From Inquilinus sp. Marseille-Q2685 (GTDB lineage Bacteria; Pseudomonadota; Alphaproteobacteria; DSM-16000; Inquilinaceae), in contig NZ_CAKAKL010000014.1 in assembly GCF_916619195.1 (NCBI RefSeq), positions 61,280 to 125,279 on the forward strand: a stretch of DNA of 64,000 nucleotides. Reading direction: 5' to 3'. The number at the start of each line of letters is the position of its first letter. The first letter of the stretch is position 1. The translations under genes were made by a program, and so were the position numbers. The notes beneath the pieces are model-generated. The model was not told the origin of the DNA. It was given only the letters and a program-made list of their open reading frames with translations, and did no database searches. Shown here piece by piece: positions 1 to 8,295 of the stretch.

Positions 1-411
1 CTCGAGCTGACCGAGGGCGTGCTGATGCAGAACGCGGAATCGGCGGCGGGAAAGATCCGGGAGCTGCGCGACCTCGGCATCCGCTTCGCCATCGACGATT
101 TCGGCACCGGCTACTCCTCGCTCAGCTACCTCAAGATCTTCCCGGTCGACCGCCTGAAGATCGACCGCAGCTTCATCCGCAACCTGGAGAGCAGCCCCGG
201 AGATGCCGCGATCGTCCGCGCCATCACCAATCTCGGCCACGATCTCGGCCTGGACGTCACCGCCGAAGGGGTGGAGACTCCGGAGCAGCTTGAGACCGTC
301 CGAGGGCTGGGCTGCGACGAGGTCCAGGGATTTCATTTCGCCAGGCCGATGCCGGACGACCAGTTGCGGGACTTCGTGCGCAGATGGCCGGCGGACGGAC
401 GGATTTCCTAG
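1..411 (+). CDS. EAL-domain c-di-GMP phosphodiesterase, C-terminal part (5' end outside window)
   Basis: This is the last ~136 residues of an EAL domain, open from base 1. It starts within the LELTEG motif and continues with DDFGTGYSSL, KIDRSFI and EGVET, the later metal- and substrate-binding motifs of the family. EAL domains hydrolyse cyclic di-GMP to pGpG. The start and any N-terminal sensory, GGDEF or receiver domains lie upstream and cannot be seen. It is followed 65 bases later by RpfC-like sensor genes in the same direction. In Xanthomonas the c-di-GMP output of RpfC is the HD-GYP protein RpfG; here the EAL protein occupies a comparable place, so it may be the output partner (inference). 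A decayed second copy of this tail lies at 1257-1431. Confidence 0.9.
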   Translation, partial: LELTEGVLMQNAESAAGKIRELRDLGIRFAIDDFGTGYSSLSYLKIFPVDRLKIDRSFIRNLESSPGDAAIVRAITNLGHDLGLDVTAEGVETPEQLETVRGLGCDEVQGFHFARPMPDDQLRDFVRRWPADGRIS

Positions 412-475
412 GCCGTTCCCCAGGTTTGACAATTCGGCGTAGTCTCCGACGGCGCGATCGTGCCGTGGAGCTGGA

Positions 476-1309
476 GTGAGCGTGGCCATGACCGACAGCA
501 GGCGACGGGCGGGACCGGGATCCCTGGCCAGCCGCATTGTACAGCGCCTTCGGGCTCGTCCGGACAGCGAGCACGAGATGCGGTTCAACGGCGTCGCCCT
601 GTCAACCTTGACTGCGGTCTATCTGCTCGCGACCCGACAGTTCGGTCTGGGGGAGCTCGCGGTCTACATCAGCTATACCGCCTTCTGTCTCATCATCTTC
701 GCTCACATCCTGCTCCGGCCGCAGGCCTGCCACACGCGCCGGATCATCGCCATGATCGGCGACTTCAGCGTGCTGCTGAGCGAAATGCTGATCCGCGGTG
801 AGGGGACTGCCTTCCTCTTCCCCCTGTTCATCTGGGTCGTCCTCGGCAACGGCTTCCGCTTCGGCCTCCGCTATCTGGCCGTGGCCACCGCGGCGGGCGT
901 CGGGGCCTTCGGCGCGGTGATCGCCACGACGCCGTTCTGGCAGTCGCAGCCGTCGCTGTCGGCGGGCCTGCTCGGCGGCATGTGCCTGGTCTCACTCACC
1001 GTCGCGCCCCTGATCCGCAGGCTATCAAATGCCAAACGGCAGGCCGAGGCCGCCAGTCGTGAAAAGGCTGTCCTCCTGGCCAATGTCGGTCACGAGCTGC
1101 GCAACCCGCTGACCGCGATCGTCGGCACCGGATCGGTACTGCAGGACACCAAGCTCAATTCCGCACAACGGGAGATGACGCGGAAAGTCGTATCGGCAGG
1201 GCAGCACCTGCTGACGCTGGCCAATGACATCTCCGCCGCCTCGCGCTCTGGGGGTGCCGATTCCCATCGACTGCACCATCTCTCCAGCCCGGACTCGGAC
1301 GTCGGCTAG
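476..1309 (+). CDS. Truncated RpfC-like sensor kinase, copy 1 (membrane sensor + HisKA only)
   Basis: The product is 277 aa and parallels the first ~250 residues of the full RpfC at 2347-4866. It has the [12 protein letters not shown] motif, about five membrane segments (including a WVVLGNGFRFG loop), a helical linker and a HisKA box GHELRNPLTAI with its phospho-acceptor His. It then ends abruptly in unrelated residues. The ATPase, receiver and Hpt domains are absent. The GTG at 476 follows GTGGAG; an ATG at 488 is the equivalent of the starts of the other copies. The 3' end runs into a decayed EAL tail in another frame. It could be a decaying gene or a kinase-dead sensor able to dimerise with RpfC; the sequence does not decide. 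Confidence 0.75.
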   Translation: MSVAMTDSRRRAGPGSLASRIVQRLRARPDSEHEMRFNGVALSTLTAVYLLATRQFGLGELAVYISYTAFCLIIFAHILLRPQACHTRRIIAMIGDFSVLLSEMLIRGEGTAFLFPLFIWVVLGNGFRFGLRYLAVATAAGVGAFGAVIATTPFWQSQPSLSAGLLGGMCLVSLTVAPLIRRLSNAKRQAEAASREKAVLLANVGHELRNPLTAIVGTGSVLQDTKLNSAQREMTRKVVSAGQHLLTLANDISAASRSGGADSHRLHHLSSPDSDVG

Positions 1310-1431
1310 GCAGACCGCCACTAATCTCGGCCTGGACGCGACCGTCGAAGGAGAGGAAACTTACGGGTGGCTCAGAGGATCTGCACGCTGGTCGGCGAGG
1401 TTCAGAGGTTTCATTTCCTCAGGTTGAAATC
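1257..1431 (+). pseudogene. Decayed second copy of the EAL-domain tail
   Basis: In a frame different from sensor copy 1, the sequence reads TNLGLDATVEGEET and, after a gap, a stretch ending FRGFISSG. These match TNLGHDLGLDVTAEGVET and VQGFHFARP near the end of the EAL gene at 1-411. At base level, CTAATCTCGGCCTGGACG and GGTTTCATTTCC are preserved. Small deletions and frameshifts separate the matching blocks. It lies between sensor copies 1 and 2 exactly as the intact EAL tail lies before copy 1, so an EAL-tail plus rpfC-head unit was duplicated in tandem. Confidence 0.65.
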
Positions 1432-1546
1432 GAACATCCGGCGGCGAGAGTTCCCAGGGGATCGGCCGGCCGACCAGCAGGTCTTTTGCCATCCCAATCG
1501 GTGTTCGGTATGGTCCCGGTCGGAGTGACGGCGCCGTCGGGCTGGA

Positions 1547-2350
1547 GTGGTTTTGGAGATGACCGACAGCAAACCGCAGGTAGCCCCTCGATCCCTGGTT
1601 GCGTGCATCGCGCGGCGCCTTCAGACCCGCCCGGACAGCGAACACGAAATGCGGTTCAACGCCCTCGGCTTCGGCACCGCCATCCTGATCTATCTTCTGG
1701 CGGCGACCGGCAACGATCCGAGCATCCTCGCCGTCCCTCCTGCCTATCTCGCGATCAATGTTGCCGTGCTCGGTCACATCCTGCGCTATCCGGGGATCTG
1801 TCGCCCACGCCGGATCTTCTCAATCTTCAGCGATCTCGCCGCCCTATTCTGCGTCATGCATATCGGCGGCGAGACCACAGCCGTCCTGTTCCCGCTCTAC
1901 GTCTGGGTCATACTAGGCAACGGGTTCCGGTTCGGGCTCGCCTTCCTGGCCCTGGCCACGGCTGTCGGCCTCGTCTCGTTCGGCGCCGTGGCGGCGACGA
2001 CGCCGTTCTGGAGCCAGCACGGTGCCTTGACCGCCGGCCTGTTCGGCGGGATGCTGCTGGTGCCGCTCTGCGCCATGCCTTTGATCCGCAAGCTGTCCCG
2101 GGACAAGCGGAAGGCCGAGGCGGAGAGCCGGGAAATGAGCCTGCTCCTCGCCGGCGTGAGCCATGAACTGCGGACGCCGCTGACCGCCATCATCGGCACA
2201 GGATCTACCCTGCAGGATACCAGGCTCAGCCCGGCGCAGCGGGAGATGGCGCGGAAGGTAGTGTCGGCCGGGCAGCGGCTATTGGAACTGATCGACGACA
2301 TTCCCGACGGCGCCGGCACCGGACGGCCCGGACGCAGTGGTGATCGATGA
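1547..2350 (+). CDS. Truncated RpfC-like sensor kinase, copy 2 (membrane sensor + HisKA only)
   Basis: The product is 267 aa and is a second partial paralogue of Rpf[12 protein letters not shown], about five membrane segments with WVILGNGFRFG, then [11 protein letters not shown] with the phospho-acceptor His. It ends just after the HisKA domain (ELIDDIPDGAGTG) at nearly the same place as copy 1, so ATPase and downstream domains are missing. The stop overlaps the start of the full rpfC by ATGA, suggesting translational coupling. An internal ATG at 1559 matches the start of copy 1. Whether it is a fossil or a functional sensor-only partner is unknown. Confidence 0.75.
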   Translation: MVLEMTDSKPQVAPRSLVACIARRLQTRPDSEHEMRFNALGFGTAILIYLLAATGNDPSILAVPPAYLAINVAVLGHILRYPGICRPRRIFSIFSDLAALFCVMHIGGETTAVLFPLYVWVILGNGFRFGLAFLALATAVGLVSFGAVAATTPFWSQHGALTAGLFGGMLLVPLCAMPLIRKLSRDKRKAEAESREMSLLLAGVSHELRTPLTAIIGTGSTLQDTRLSPAQREMARKVVSAGQRLLELIDDIPDGAGTGRPGRSGDR

Positions 2351-4866
2351 TCAACAGCAGACCGCAGGCGAGATCGAGATCCCCGATCGGGCGTATCGTG
2401 CAGCGCTTCAGGAATCGTCCGGACAGCGAGCACGAGATGCGCCTCAACGGCATCGTCTTCGCCGTCGCCATCCTGATCTACGTCCTGGCGACCGGGCAGT
2501 ACAACCTGGAGGCGGTCGCCGTCCTGGCCGGATATATCACACTCAACATCGCCATCCTGACCCATATCGCCATGCATCCGGCGATCTGCCGTCCCCGGCG
2601 GATCGTCGCCATCCTGGTCGATTTCGGCGCCATGTTCTGGGAGATGCACATCGGCGGCGAAGCCGCCACTATCCTGTTTCCGATCTATCTCTGGGTCATC
2701 TTCGGCAACGGCTTCCGTTTCGGCATCGCCTTTCTTGCGCTGGCCACCAGCGGCGGCCTGATCTCGTTCGGCGCGGTCGTGGCGACGACCGAGTTCTGGC
2801 GCGAGCACGGCGCGCTGTCGGCCGGCCTGCTCGGCGGCATGGTGCTGCTGCCGGCCTACGCCGCCACGCTGATCCGCAAGCTTTCCAGGGCAAGGCAGCA
2901 GGCAGAGGAGGCAAGCCAGGCGAAAAGCATGTTCCTGGCCAGCGTCAGCCACGAGTTGCGGACGCCCCTGACCGCCATCATCGGCATGGGATCGCTTCTG
3001 CACGACACCAAGCTGAACCCTTCGCAGCAAGAGATGACGCAGACCGTCGTCTCGGCCGGCCAGCAGCTTTTGACGCTGATCAACGATATCCTGGACTTCT
3101 CTCGCATCGAAGCCGGACAGATGACGGTGCAGGTCGCCGATTTCGACCTGCCATCGGTGCTGTCGGAAATGCGGGCGATGGTCCTGACCGAGGCAAAATC
3201 CAAGGGCCTGCATCTCGGCGTTCATATCGACCATCGCGTGCCGCTCCGACTGCGAGGCAGCGAGCGACATCTCCGGGAAGTCGTCCTCAACCTGCTCGGC
3301 AACGCCGTCAAGTTCACCGAGGCCGGCAGCGTGGTCATCGCCGTCCGGCCGGAAGCCGGCCTGGACGATCGACCGCGGCTGCGCTTCGAGGTCTCCGACA
3401 CCGGAATCGGCATCGAGCCGGAGGCCTCCGGTCACATCTTCGAAAGCTTCCGACAGGCCGACGCTTCGATCATGGATCGGTTCGGCGGCACCGGCTTGGG
3501 GCTCGCCATCTGCAAACGGCTGGTCACCCTGCTCGGCGGCGAGATCGGCGTCGACAGCACGCCCGGTGTCGGCAGCACCTTCTGGTTCACATTGGCATTC
3601 GATCAGGCAGCCGATGTCGAGGCGCAGCCTGTCGTCGAACCGATTCCCGATCTCGGCGTGGTCGCCACGGACGCGGCGCTGATCGGACGGCTGATGCCGC
3701 TGTTGACGCCGGCCGCCAGCACGGTCGAGACCTTCGGCTCGATCGACGCGATGCTGGCGTGGCAGCCTCTGCGCTCGGCCGACGCGGCCGCGATCCTGAT
3801 CGTGGACCGGGGCGCCTTGCCGAGCGACCCGAACCGGCAAGCGGCGATCCTCGCTGCGCTGCGTTCGGCGCCGGCCATCCGCCCGATCCTGCTCATCGAT
3901 CCGGCCAGCGGCGAGAGCATCTCGCACGATCTGACGGAAGTCTTCGTCACCGCGATCCCAGCAGACGCGGATACCCGAACCATCGGCACCGCCTTCCGCA
4001 TCGCGCAGGCCGGACGCCCGCAGGGCAAGCGGAAGGCCGCGGCCGCTCATCGCCAAGCCCCGGCGGGGCGCAGCCTGTCCGTCCTGGTTGCGGACGACAA
4101 CCGCATCAACCAGAAGGTCCTGCGGGAGATCCTGACGCGGGCCGGTCATCAGGTGCGGCTGGTGGCCAACGGCGAGGAGGCCCTGGACGCGCTGGACGCG
4201 GCGACCTTTGACCTCGTCCTGATGGACATCAACATGCCGGTGATGAACGGCGTCGAGGCCACGAAGCTGTTCCGCTTCACCGCGCTGGACCGGCCGCATG
4301 TCCCGATCATCGCCTTGACCGCCGATGCCACGCCGGGTGTCGCCGCGCGCTGCGCCGAGGCCGGCATGGACGCCTGCCTGACCAAGCCGATCGAGCCCGA
4401 GCAGCTGTTCGCCACCATCGATGAGGTATTGCAGGAGCATGTCTCCAAAGCGCCGCCGCAACCGCTGCCGGACAACGTCACGACGCTGCCCCAGGCCGGT
4501 CCGGCCGCAATCGACATGCGCGTCATCGATCGCCTGGAAGCCCTGGGCGGCAACGAATTCCTGGTCGAGCTGATCGACGATTTCCTGGCGGATATCGAGA
4601 CGATTGCCGAGGACATGAAACTCTCAGTGCAGAAAGGCGACGCCATGCTGTTCCGGGCGAACGCCCATGCCTTGCGCAGCGCCACGGCGAATGTCGGCGC
4701 GCGCGGCCTGTCGGATCTCTGCCAGGACTGGCAGGGCATCAGCGGGCCGGATCTCGCCCGCAACGGCCAGACTTATCTGCGGCGTCTGGCGGCCGAAATG
4801 GAGCGCCTGCGCCCGATCCTGCTGCGGCGGCGCGGCACCGCGGCCCGGCCGGCGCAGAACGGCTGA
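2347..4866 (+). CDS. rpfC: DSF sensor hybrid histidine kinase RpfC
   Basis: The product has 839 aa. Residues 30-180 hold about five membrane segments with RPDSEHE, RPRRI.AILVD and [11 protein letters not shown], which match the input region of Xanthomonas RpfC as recalled. A HisKA domain with His202 ([10 protein letters not shown]) is followed by HATPase_c with N319, DTGIGI (351-356) and GGTGLGL (380-386). Residues ~436-545 look like a degenerate receiver without its Asp. A true receiver has DDN at 583-585, Asp627 and Lys680, and an Hpt domain has His774 ([12 protein letters not shown]). The family senses cis-2-unsaturated fatty acids (DSF), relays phosphate and binds RpfF. It faces rpfF, 75 bases away, which supports the call. 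It is longer than Xanthomonas RpfC because of the extra receiver-like domain. Confidence 0.88.
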   Translation: MINSRPQARSRSPIGRIVQRFRNRPDSEHEMRLNGIVFAVAILIYVLATGQYNLEAVAVLAGYITLNIAILTHIAMHPAICRPRRIVAILVDFGAMFWEMHIGGEAATILFPIYLWVIFGNGFRFGIAFLALATSGGLISFGAVVATTEFWREHGALSAGLLGGMVLLPAYAATLIRKLSRARQQAEEASQAKSMFLASVSHELRTPLTAIIGMGSLLHDTKLNPSQQEMTQTVVSAGQQLLTLINDILDFSRIEAGQMTVQVADFDLPSVLSEMRAMVLTEAKSKGLHLGVHIDHRVPLRLRGSERHLREVVLNLLGNAVKFTEAGSVVIAVRPEAGLDDRPRLRFEVSDTGIGIEPEASGHIFESFRQADASIMDRFGGTGLGLAICKRLVTLLGGEIGVDSTPGVGSTFWFTLAFDQAADVEAQPVVEPIPDLGVVATDAALIGRLMPLLTPAASTVETFGSIDAMLAWQPLRSADAAAILIVDRGALPSDPNRQAAILAALRSAPAIRPILLIDPASGESISHDLTEVFVTAIPADADTRTIGTAFRIAQAGRPQGKRKAAAAHRQAPAGRSLSVLVADDNRINQKVLREILTRAGHQVRLVANGEEALDALDAATFDLVLMDINMPVMNGVEATKLFRFTALDRPHVPIIALTADATPGVAARCAEAGMDACLTKPIEPEQLFATIDEVLQEHVSKAPPQPLPDNVTTLPQAGPAAIDMRVIDRLEALGGNEFLVELIDDFLADIETIAEDMKLSVQKGDAMLFRANAHALRSATANVGARGLSDLCQDWQGISGPDLARNGQTYLRRLAAEMERLRPILLRRRGTAARPAQNG

Positions 4867-4941
4867 TCCGGACCGGGAAAATGAGGCGACCGGCTCCCCA
4901 GCCCGTCGCCTCAGCTGCCCCTCGGACCACGAGTTTGGACG

Positions 4942-5901
4942 TCACTCGGCCGCGATCGGCATGATCGCGGCGCGCCGACGATCCTGCGCCGCAGTCAGCC
5001 TCGCCATCTTGCGGAGATCGGATTCGCCGAGGCCAAGGCAGGCATCGGCCCAGATGTCGACCACGTCACGCAACTCACCGAGCGTGATCGGGTTGACCCG
5101 GCGCCGGGCCTGGATCAGGGCCCGGTGTGCATTGTACTTGCGGCCATTCTCCGTAATGTATTCGCGGACCGCCTCGGTGCCCTTGCCGTCCTCGGCGAGC
5201 ACGTCGACGATGCCCATCTCGTGCAGCTCCTCAGCGGTGTAGATCCGCCCGCTGGTGATCATCTTCTCCGTCGTCACCGCGCCGACCCGGCGGGACAGGA
5301 AGCTGTACGCCCCCATGCCGGGGAACAGGTTGAACAGGATCTCGGGCAGCCCCATCTTGGCGCTCCGCTCAGCCACGATCATGTCGAGCGACAAGGCGCA
5401 TTCGAAGCCGCCGCCCAGCGCATCGCCCTGGACCAGCCCCATGGTGATGATCGGGGTGCCGAAGGCGACATGGTTGCGATAGATCGGCTCGATCGCGGCA
5501 TGGGCATAGCGGCGAAGCGCCACCCTGTCCCCGGCCCGAATCTTCTCGATGAACAGGCCCAGATCGCCGCCCATGCTGTAGATCCCCGGAAGGCCCGAAG
5601 CGAAGACGAAGTAGCGGATCGGCGGTTCTTCATCCGCCCGTTCGACGAACATGCGCTGGATCGACAGCTGCATATCAGTGATGTCCTGCAGCAGTTCCGG
5701 CGTGAAGCTCGGCCGTCCTTCCGGCTGCATGAAGCACCAGTATGTCCGGGCGACCGGGTCGAGCTCGACGGCCAGATTGCGGTAGTGGCTGCGAGCGACT
5801 TCGAGATGGGCGGGCTCTCGCGCCTTGGAAACAAGGGACGGTCGTCCGAAGACGGAAGGCAGTTGCTGAGCTGGCTCGGGAATGGCGACGCTGGGGGTCA
5901 T
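4942..5901 (-). CDS. rpfF: DSF synthase RpfF (crotonase family)
   Basis: The product has 319 aa from the ATG at 5901, chosen because AAGGAG lies 7 bases upstream; the frame stays open to 5994. It is a crotonase-fold enzyme with the DSF-synthase signatures YWCFMQPEGRPSF, GGDLGLF, GGGFECALS (Glu167) and LPEILFNLFPGMGAYSFLSR (Glu187). The two glutamates are 20 residues apart, like the catalytic pair Glu141/Glu161 of Xanthomonas RpfF. The family has acyl-ACP dehydratase and thioesterase activity and makes cis-2-unsaturated fatty-acid signals. It converges on rpfC, as expected for an rpf locus. A plain enoyl-CoA hydratase is much less likely given these motifs. Confidence 0.92.
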   Translation of the reverse strand: MTPSVAIPEPAQQLPSVFGRPSLVSKAREPAHLEVARSHYRNLAVELDPVARTYWCFMQPEGRPSFTPELLQDITDMQLSIQRMFVERADEEPPIRYFVFASGLPGIYSMGGDLGLFIEKIRAGDRVALRRYAHAAIEPIYRNHVAFGTPIITMGLVQGDALGGGFECALSLDMIVAERSAKMGLPEILFNLFPGMGAYSFLSRRVGAVTTEKMITSGRIYTAEELHEMGIVDVLAEDGKGTEAVREYITENGRKYNAHRALIQARRRVNPITLGELRDVVDIWADACLGLGESDLRKMARLTAAQDRRRAAIMPIAAE

Positions 5902-6351
5902 CTCGTGCTCCTTCGGTTGATGCCGCCCCGCTGCAAGCCTGATCGTCAGCAAGGGAGGTCTTCTTCTGCGGAGCGGCACGAACATAGTGCGCATTTCGGT
6001 TTATTTTGGCCACCCAGGATCAATTATTCGCGTATTGTTGGTATAAGTTGCATAGATTTTTAATGATATTTTATGTCGGCCGCATTACGACGGACTATGC
6101 GCAAAATCGAATTTTTGATGAATTAGCCTAAAATAGGGATAAAGCCTCGCCGAAATCGACAACCATCCTCTGTCCGAGGTATGCGGCTTCGGATCGGGAA
6201 GGCTCTCGTATTCCGCGGGGTCGGCGGCGGTCGGGGCGGGTGGGCAGCGGCTGCAGGCGGCATGAATTGCGATGCGGCACACCTGCACGATCCGGATCGG
6301 CCGGATGGCGGCGGCGAGTGGCCGTCGCCTCCGCGGCCGCTGCTCAGGCCG
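5902..6351. other. Intergenic region with rpfF promoter; AT-rich core
   Basis: These 450 bases carry no supported gene. Bases ~6000-6180 are much richer in A and T than the surroundings and should contain the rpfF promoter on the minus strand; several TATA-like boxes occur but none pairs convincingly with a -35. The rest is GC-rich sequence downstream of the transglycosylase gene. Confidence 0.4.
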
Positions 6352-7515
6352 TTACTTGCCCGGCGCCGAAGGCACGTACCAGCCGGCGGGCAGGCCGCTG
6401 GCCTGGCGCCGAACGGGGGCCGGCGCGGCCGGGGTGGTCGCCGCCACCCGGGTCGGCGCCACCGCCACCGGGGTCGGGGCCGGCACTGCCCTGGCCTGCC
6501 GGGCCTGCGGCTGGGCGACCGCCCGCGGCGCCACCGGGGCGGCGCTCGGCCGCTCGGGCTGCGAGGCCGCCATCGCCAGCAACACGTCGTCGACCGGCGC
6601 GACCTGCGGCCGGTCCGGGATCGGCGCCATGCGGACGGGGGCGGGCCGTGCCGCGGCCTGGTGGACCGGCGCCGGCATCGGCGCCACGCGATCGGGGATC
6701 GGCGCCATCGCCACCACCGGCCGGGACGGCGCGACCCGGTCAGGGATCGGCTGCATCGCCACCACCGCTGGCTGGGCCGGGACCGGCTGACCGGTGCGGT
6801 CGGCGATGGCGGCGTCGACCCGCGCCATCGTGCCCTGCTCCTCCGGCGACAGCCGGTCGGGGATCGGCGCCATCGCCATCACCACCGGAGACCGGCTGCC
6901 CGGCTGCCCGGTGCGGGCCTGGATCGCGCCGTCGACCCGCTGCTGGATCTGCTGCTCAGCGTATTGCGTCATCCGGTCGGGCCGGCTGGAGCCCGGTTCG
7001 ATGCCGGCGATCTGCGGGCCGACGATGTCCATGTAGCGCCGGGTCTCCGGCGGCAGGCTGCGGCCGTTCTCGACATATTGCCGGTAGCGGCCCGGCCCGG
7101 CGTTGTGGGCGCCGAGGAGGCCGGGCGGGCCGTACATCTCGTACAGCTCGCGGATATGGGCCGTGCCCGCCATGATGTTGTTCTCGGGGTCGTAGGGGTC
7201 GCGGCCGAGGCCGTGCTTGACCCGCAGCTCCTCATAGGTGGCCGGCATCACCTGCATCAGGCCCTGGGCCCCGGCCGAGCTGGTGATCGGCTGGCCGCCC
7301 TTCCAGGTGGCGCGGCCGCCGCTCTCGATCCGCATCACCTCGCGGATCCATTCGGGCGGCACGTTGAAGCGCTTCGACGCCTTCTGGATCTGCGGCTCCC
7401 AATAGGCGACGTTGCCGCCCGACGGCCGAGGCTTGTCGCCGCCGCAACCGGCGATCATTCCGGCGACCAGACCGAGCGTCGCCGCGGTCCTCAGCCAGTG
7501 TCCCCAACCGGCCAT
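6352..7515 (-). CDS. Lipoprotein lytic transglycosylase (SLT/GEWL fold) with MxPIPDR repeat tail
   Basis: The product has 387 aa from the ATG at 7515, which follows GGAGGGGG. It has a lipoprotein signal (GLVAGMIAGC) and then a lysozyme-like transglycosylase domain with the catalytic Glu in RIESGG, then AQGLMQVMPAT and AHNAGPGRY. Enzymes of this kind cleave peptidoglycan to 1,6-anhydro-muropeptides in the periplasm. The C-terminal ~200 residues are Pro/Ala-rich and carry four spaced copies of MAPIPDR or MQPIPDR in a low-complexity stretch. This tail is unusual for the family and could be a periplasmic spacer or wall-binding region (inference). The N-terminal Met at 7545 lacks a good ribosome site. 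Confidence 0.85.
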   Translation of the reverse strand: MAGWGHWLRTAATLGLVAGMIAGCGGDKPRPSGGNVAYWEPQIQKASKRFNVPPEWIREVMRIESGGRATWKGGQPITSSAGAQGLMQVMPATYEELRVKHGLGRDPYDPENNIMAGTAHIRELYEMYGPPGLLGAHNAGPGRYRQYVENGRSLPPETRRYMDIVGPQIAGIEPGSSRPDRMTQYAEQQIQQRVDGAIQARTGQPGSRSPVVMAMAPIPDRLSPEEQGTMARVDAAIADRTGQPVPAQPAVVAMQPIPDRVAPSRPVVAMAPIPDRVAPMPAPVHQAAARPAPVRMAPIPDRPQVAPVDDVLLAMAASQPERPSAAPVAPRAVAQPQARQARAVPAPTPVAVAPTRVAATTPAAPAPVRRQASGLPAGWYVPSAPGK

Positions 7516-7728
7516 GGCAGGCCCCCTCCAGACTCCCCCGGGCACAAGCGCCCCTTGTTACATCGTGATCACAAGGACCGACGACAAGCCATTCAAACCT
7601 ATCATGTTTGTCGAAAGAATGGCACCCCCGACGAATCGAGGCGCAGGGCCGGCTTTCGGAAAATCCCTCTCCGACAGGTCGCGTCGCGCCTGTATAAGGG
7701 CGCCCGATCTTTGCTTCCGGAGCCGGAC

Positions 7729-8295
7729 ATGCCGCAGGACGCCGCCCCCGCCCCGACGCCGCACCGCCTGCGGCCGCTGCCGATGGTGATCTTCGGCTCG
7801 CGCTGGCTGCAGCTGCCGCTCTATCTCGGTCTGATCGTGGCCCAGGGCGTCTACGCCTTCCTGTTCCTGAAGGAGCTGTGGCACCTGGTCAGCCACGCGC
7901 CCGAGCTGACCGAGCAGCAGATCATGCTGGTGGTGCTGGGGCTGATCGACGTGGTGATGATCTCGAACCTGCTGATGATGGTGATCGTCGGCGGCTACGA
8001 GACCTTCGTCTCCCGCCTCGGGCTGAACGGCCATCCCGACCAGCCGGAATGGCTCGACCACGTCAACGCCAGCATCCTGAAGGTGAAGCTGGCCATGGCG
8101 ATCATCGGCATCTCCTCGATCCACCTGCTGCGCACCTTCATCGGCGCCGGCAATGTCGGGGCGCCGGAGAATACCGGCTACACCGAGATGGGGATCATCC
8201 TGCAGACGGTGATCCACAGCGTCTTCATCCTGTCGGCGATCGGCATCGCCCTGATCGACCGCCTTTCCCAACCCGCCACCGACCGGCCGCATTGA
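7729..8295 (+). CDS. UPF0114/TIGR00645 family inner-membrane protein
   Basis: The product has 188 aa with four hydrophobic segments; VVMISNLLMMVIVGGYETFVSRL and the downstream helix SSIHLLRTFIGA fit the YqhA/UPF0114 family, whose function is unknown. The ATG at 7729 follows CCGGAG. Its stop overlaps a TTG that can start the next frame (8292), suggesting coupled translation. The long open frame on this strand before 7729 is a shadow of the transglycosylase gene and is not used. Confidence 0.85.
   Translation: MPQDAAPAPTPHRLRPLPMVIFGSRWLQLPLYLGLIVAQGVYAFLFLKELWHLVSHAPELTEQQIMLVVLGLIDVVMISNLLMMVIVGGYETFVSRLGLNGHPDQPEWLDHVNASILKVKLAMAIIGISSIHLLRTFIGAGNVGAPENTGYTEMGIILQTVIHSVFILSAIGIALIDRLSQPATDRPH

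Noticed and set aside
426..454. TTGACA upstream of sensor copy 1 as a sigma-70 promoter
   Set aside because: A -35-like hexamer is present at 426-431 but no -10 lies 16-18 bases downstream.
1897..4461. A minus-strand open frame of over 850 codons across the rpfC region
   Set aside because: Low-complexity Arg/Gly/Asp-rich translation with no domain, lying opposite genes with clear kinase domains; a GC-rich antisense shadow.
6181..7728. Plus-strand open frame upstream of the UPF0114 gene
   Set aside because: It is the antisense of the transglycosylase gene; the UPF0114 start at 7729 has its own ribosome site.
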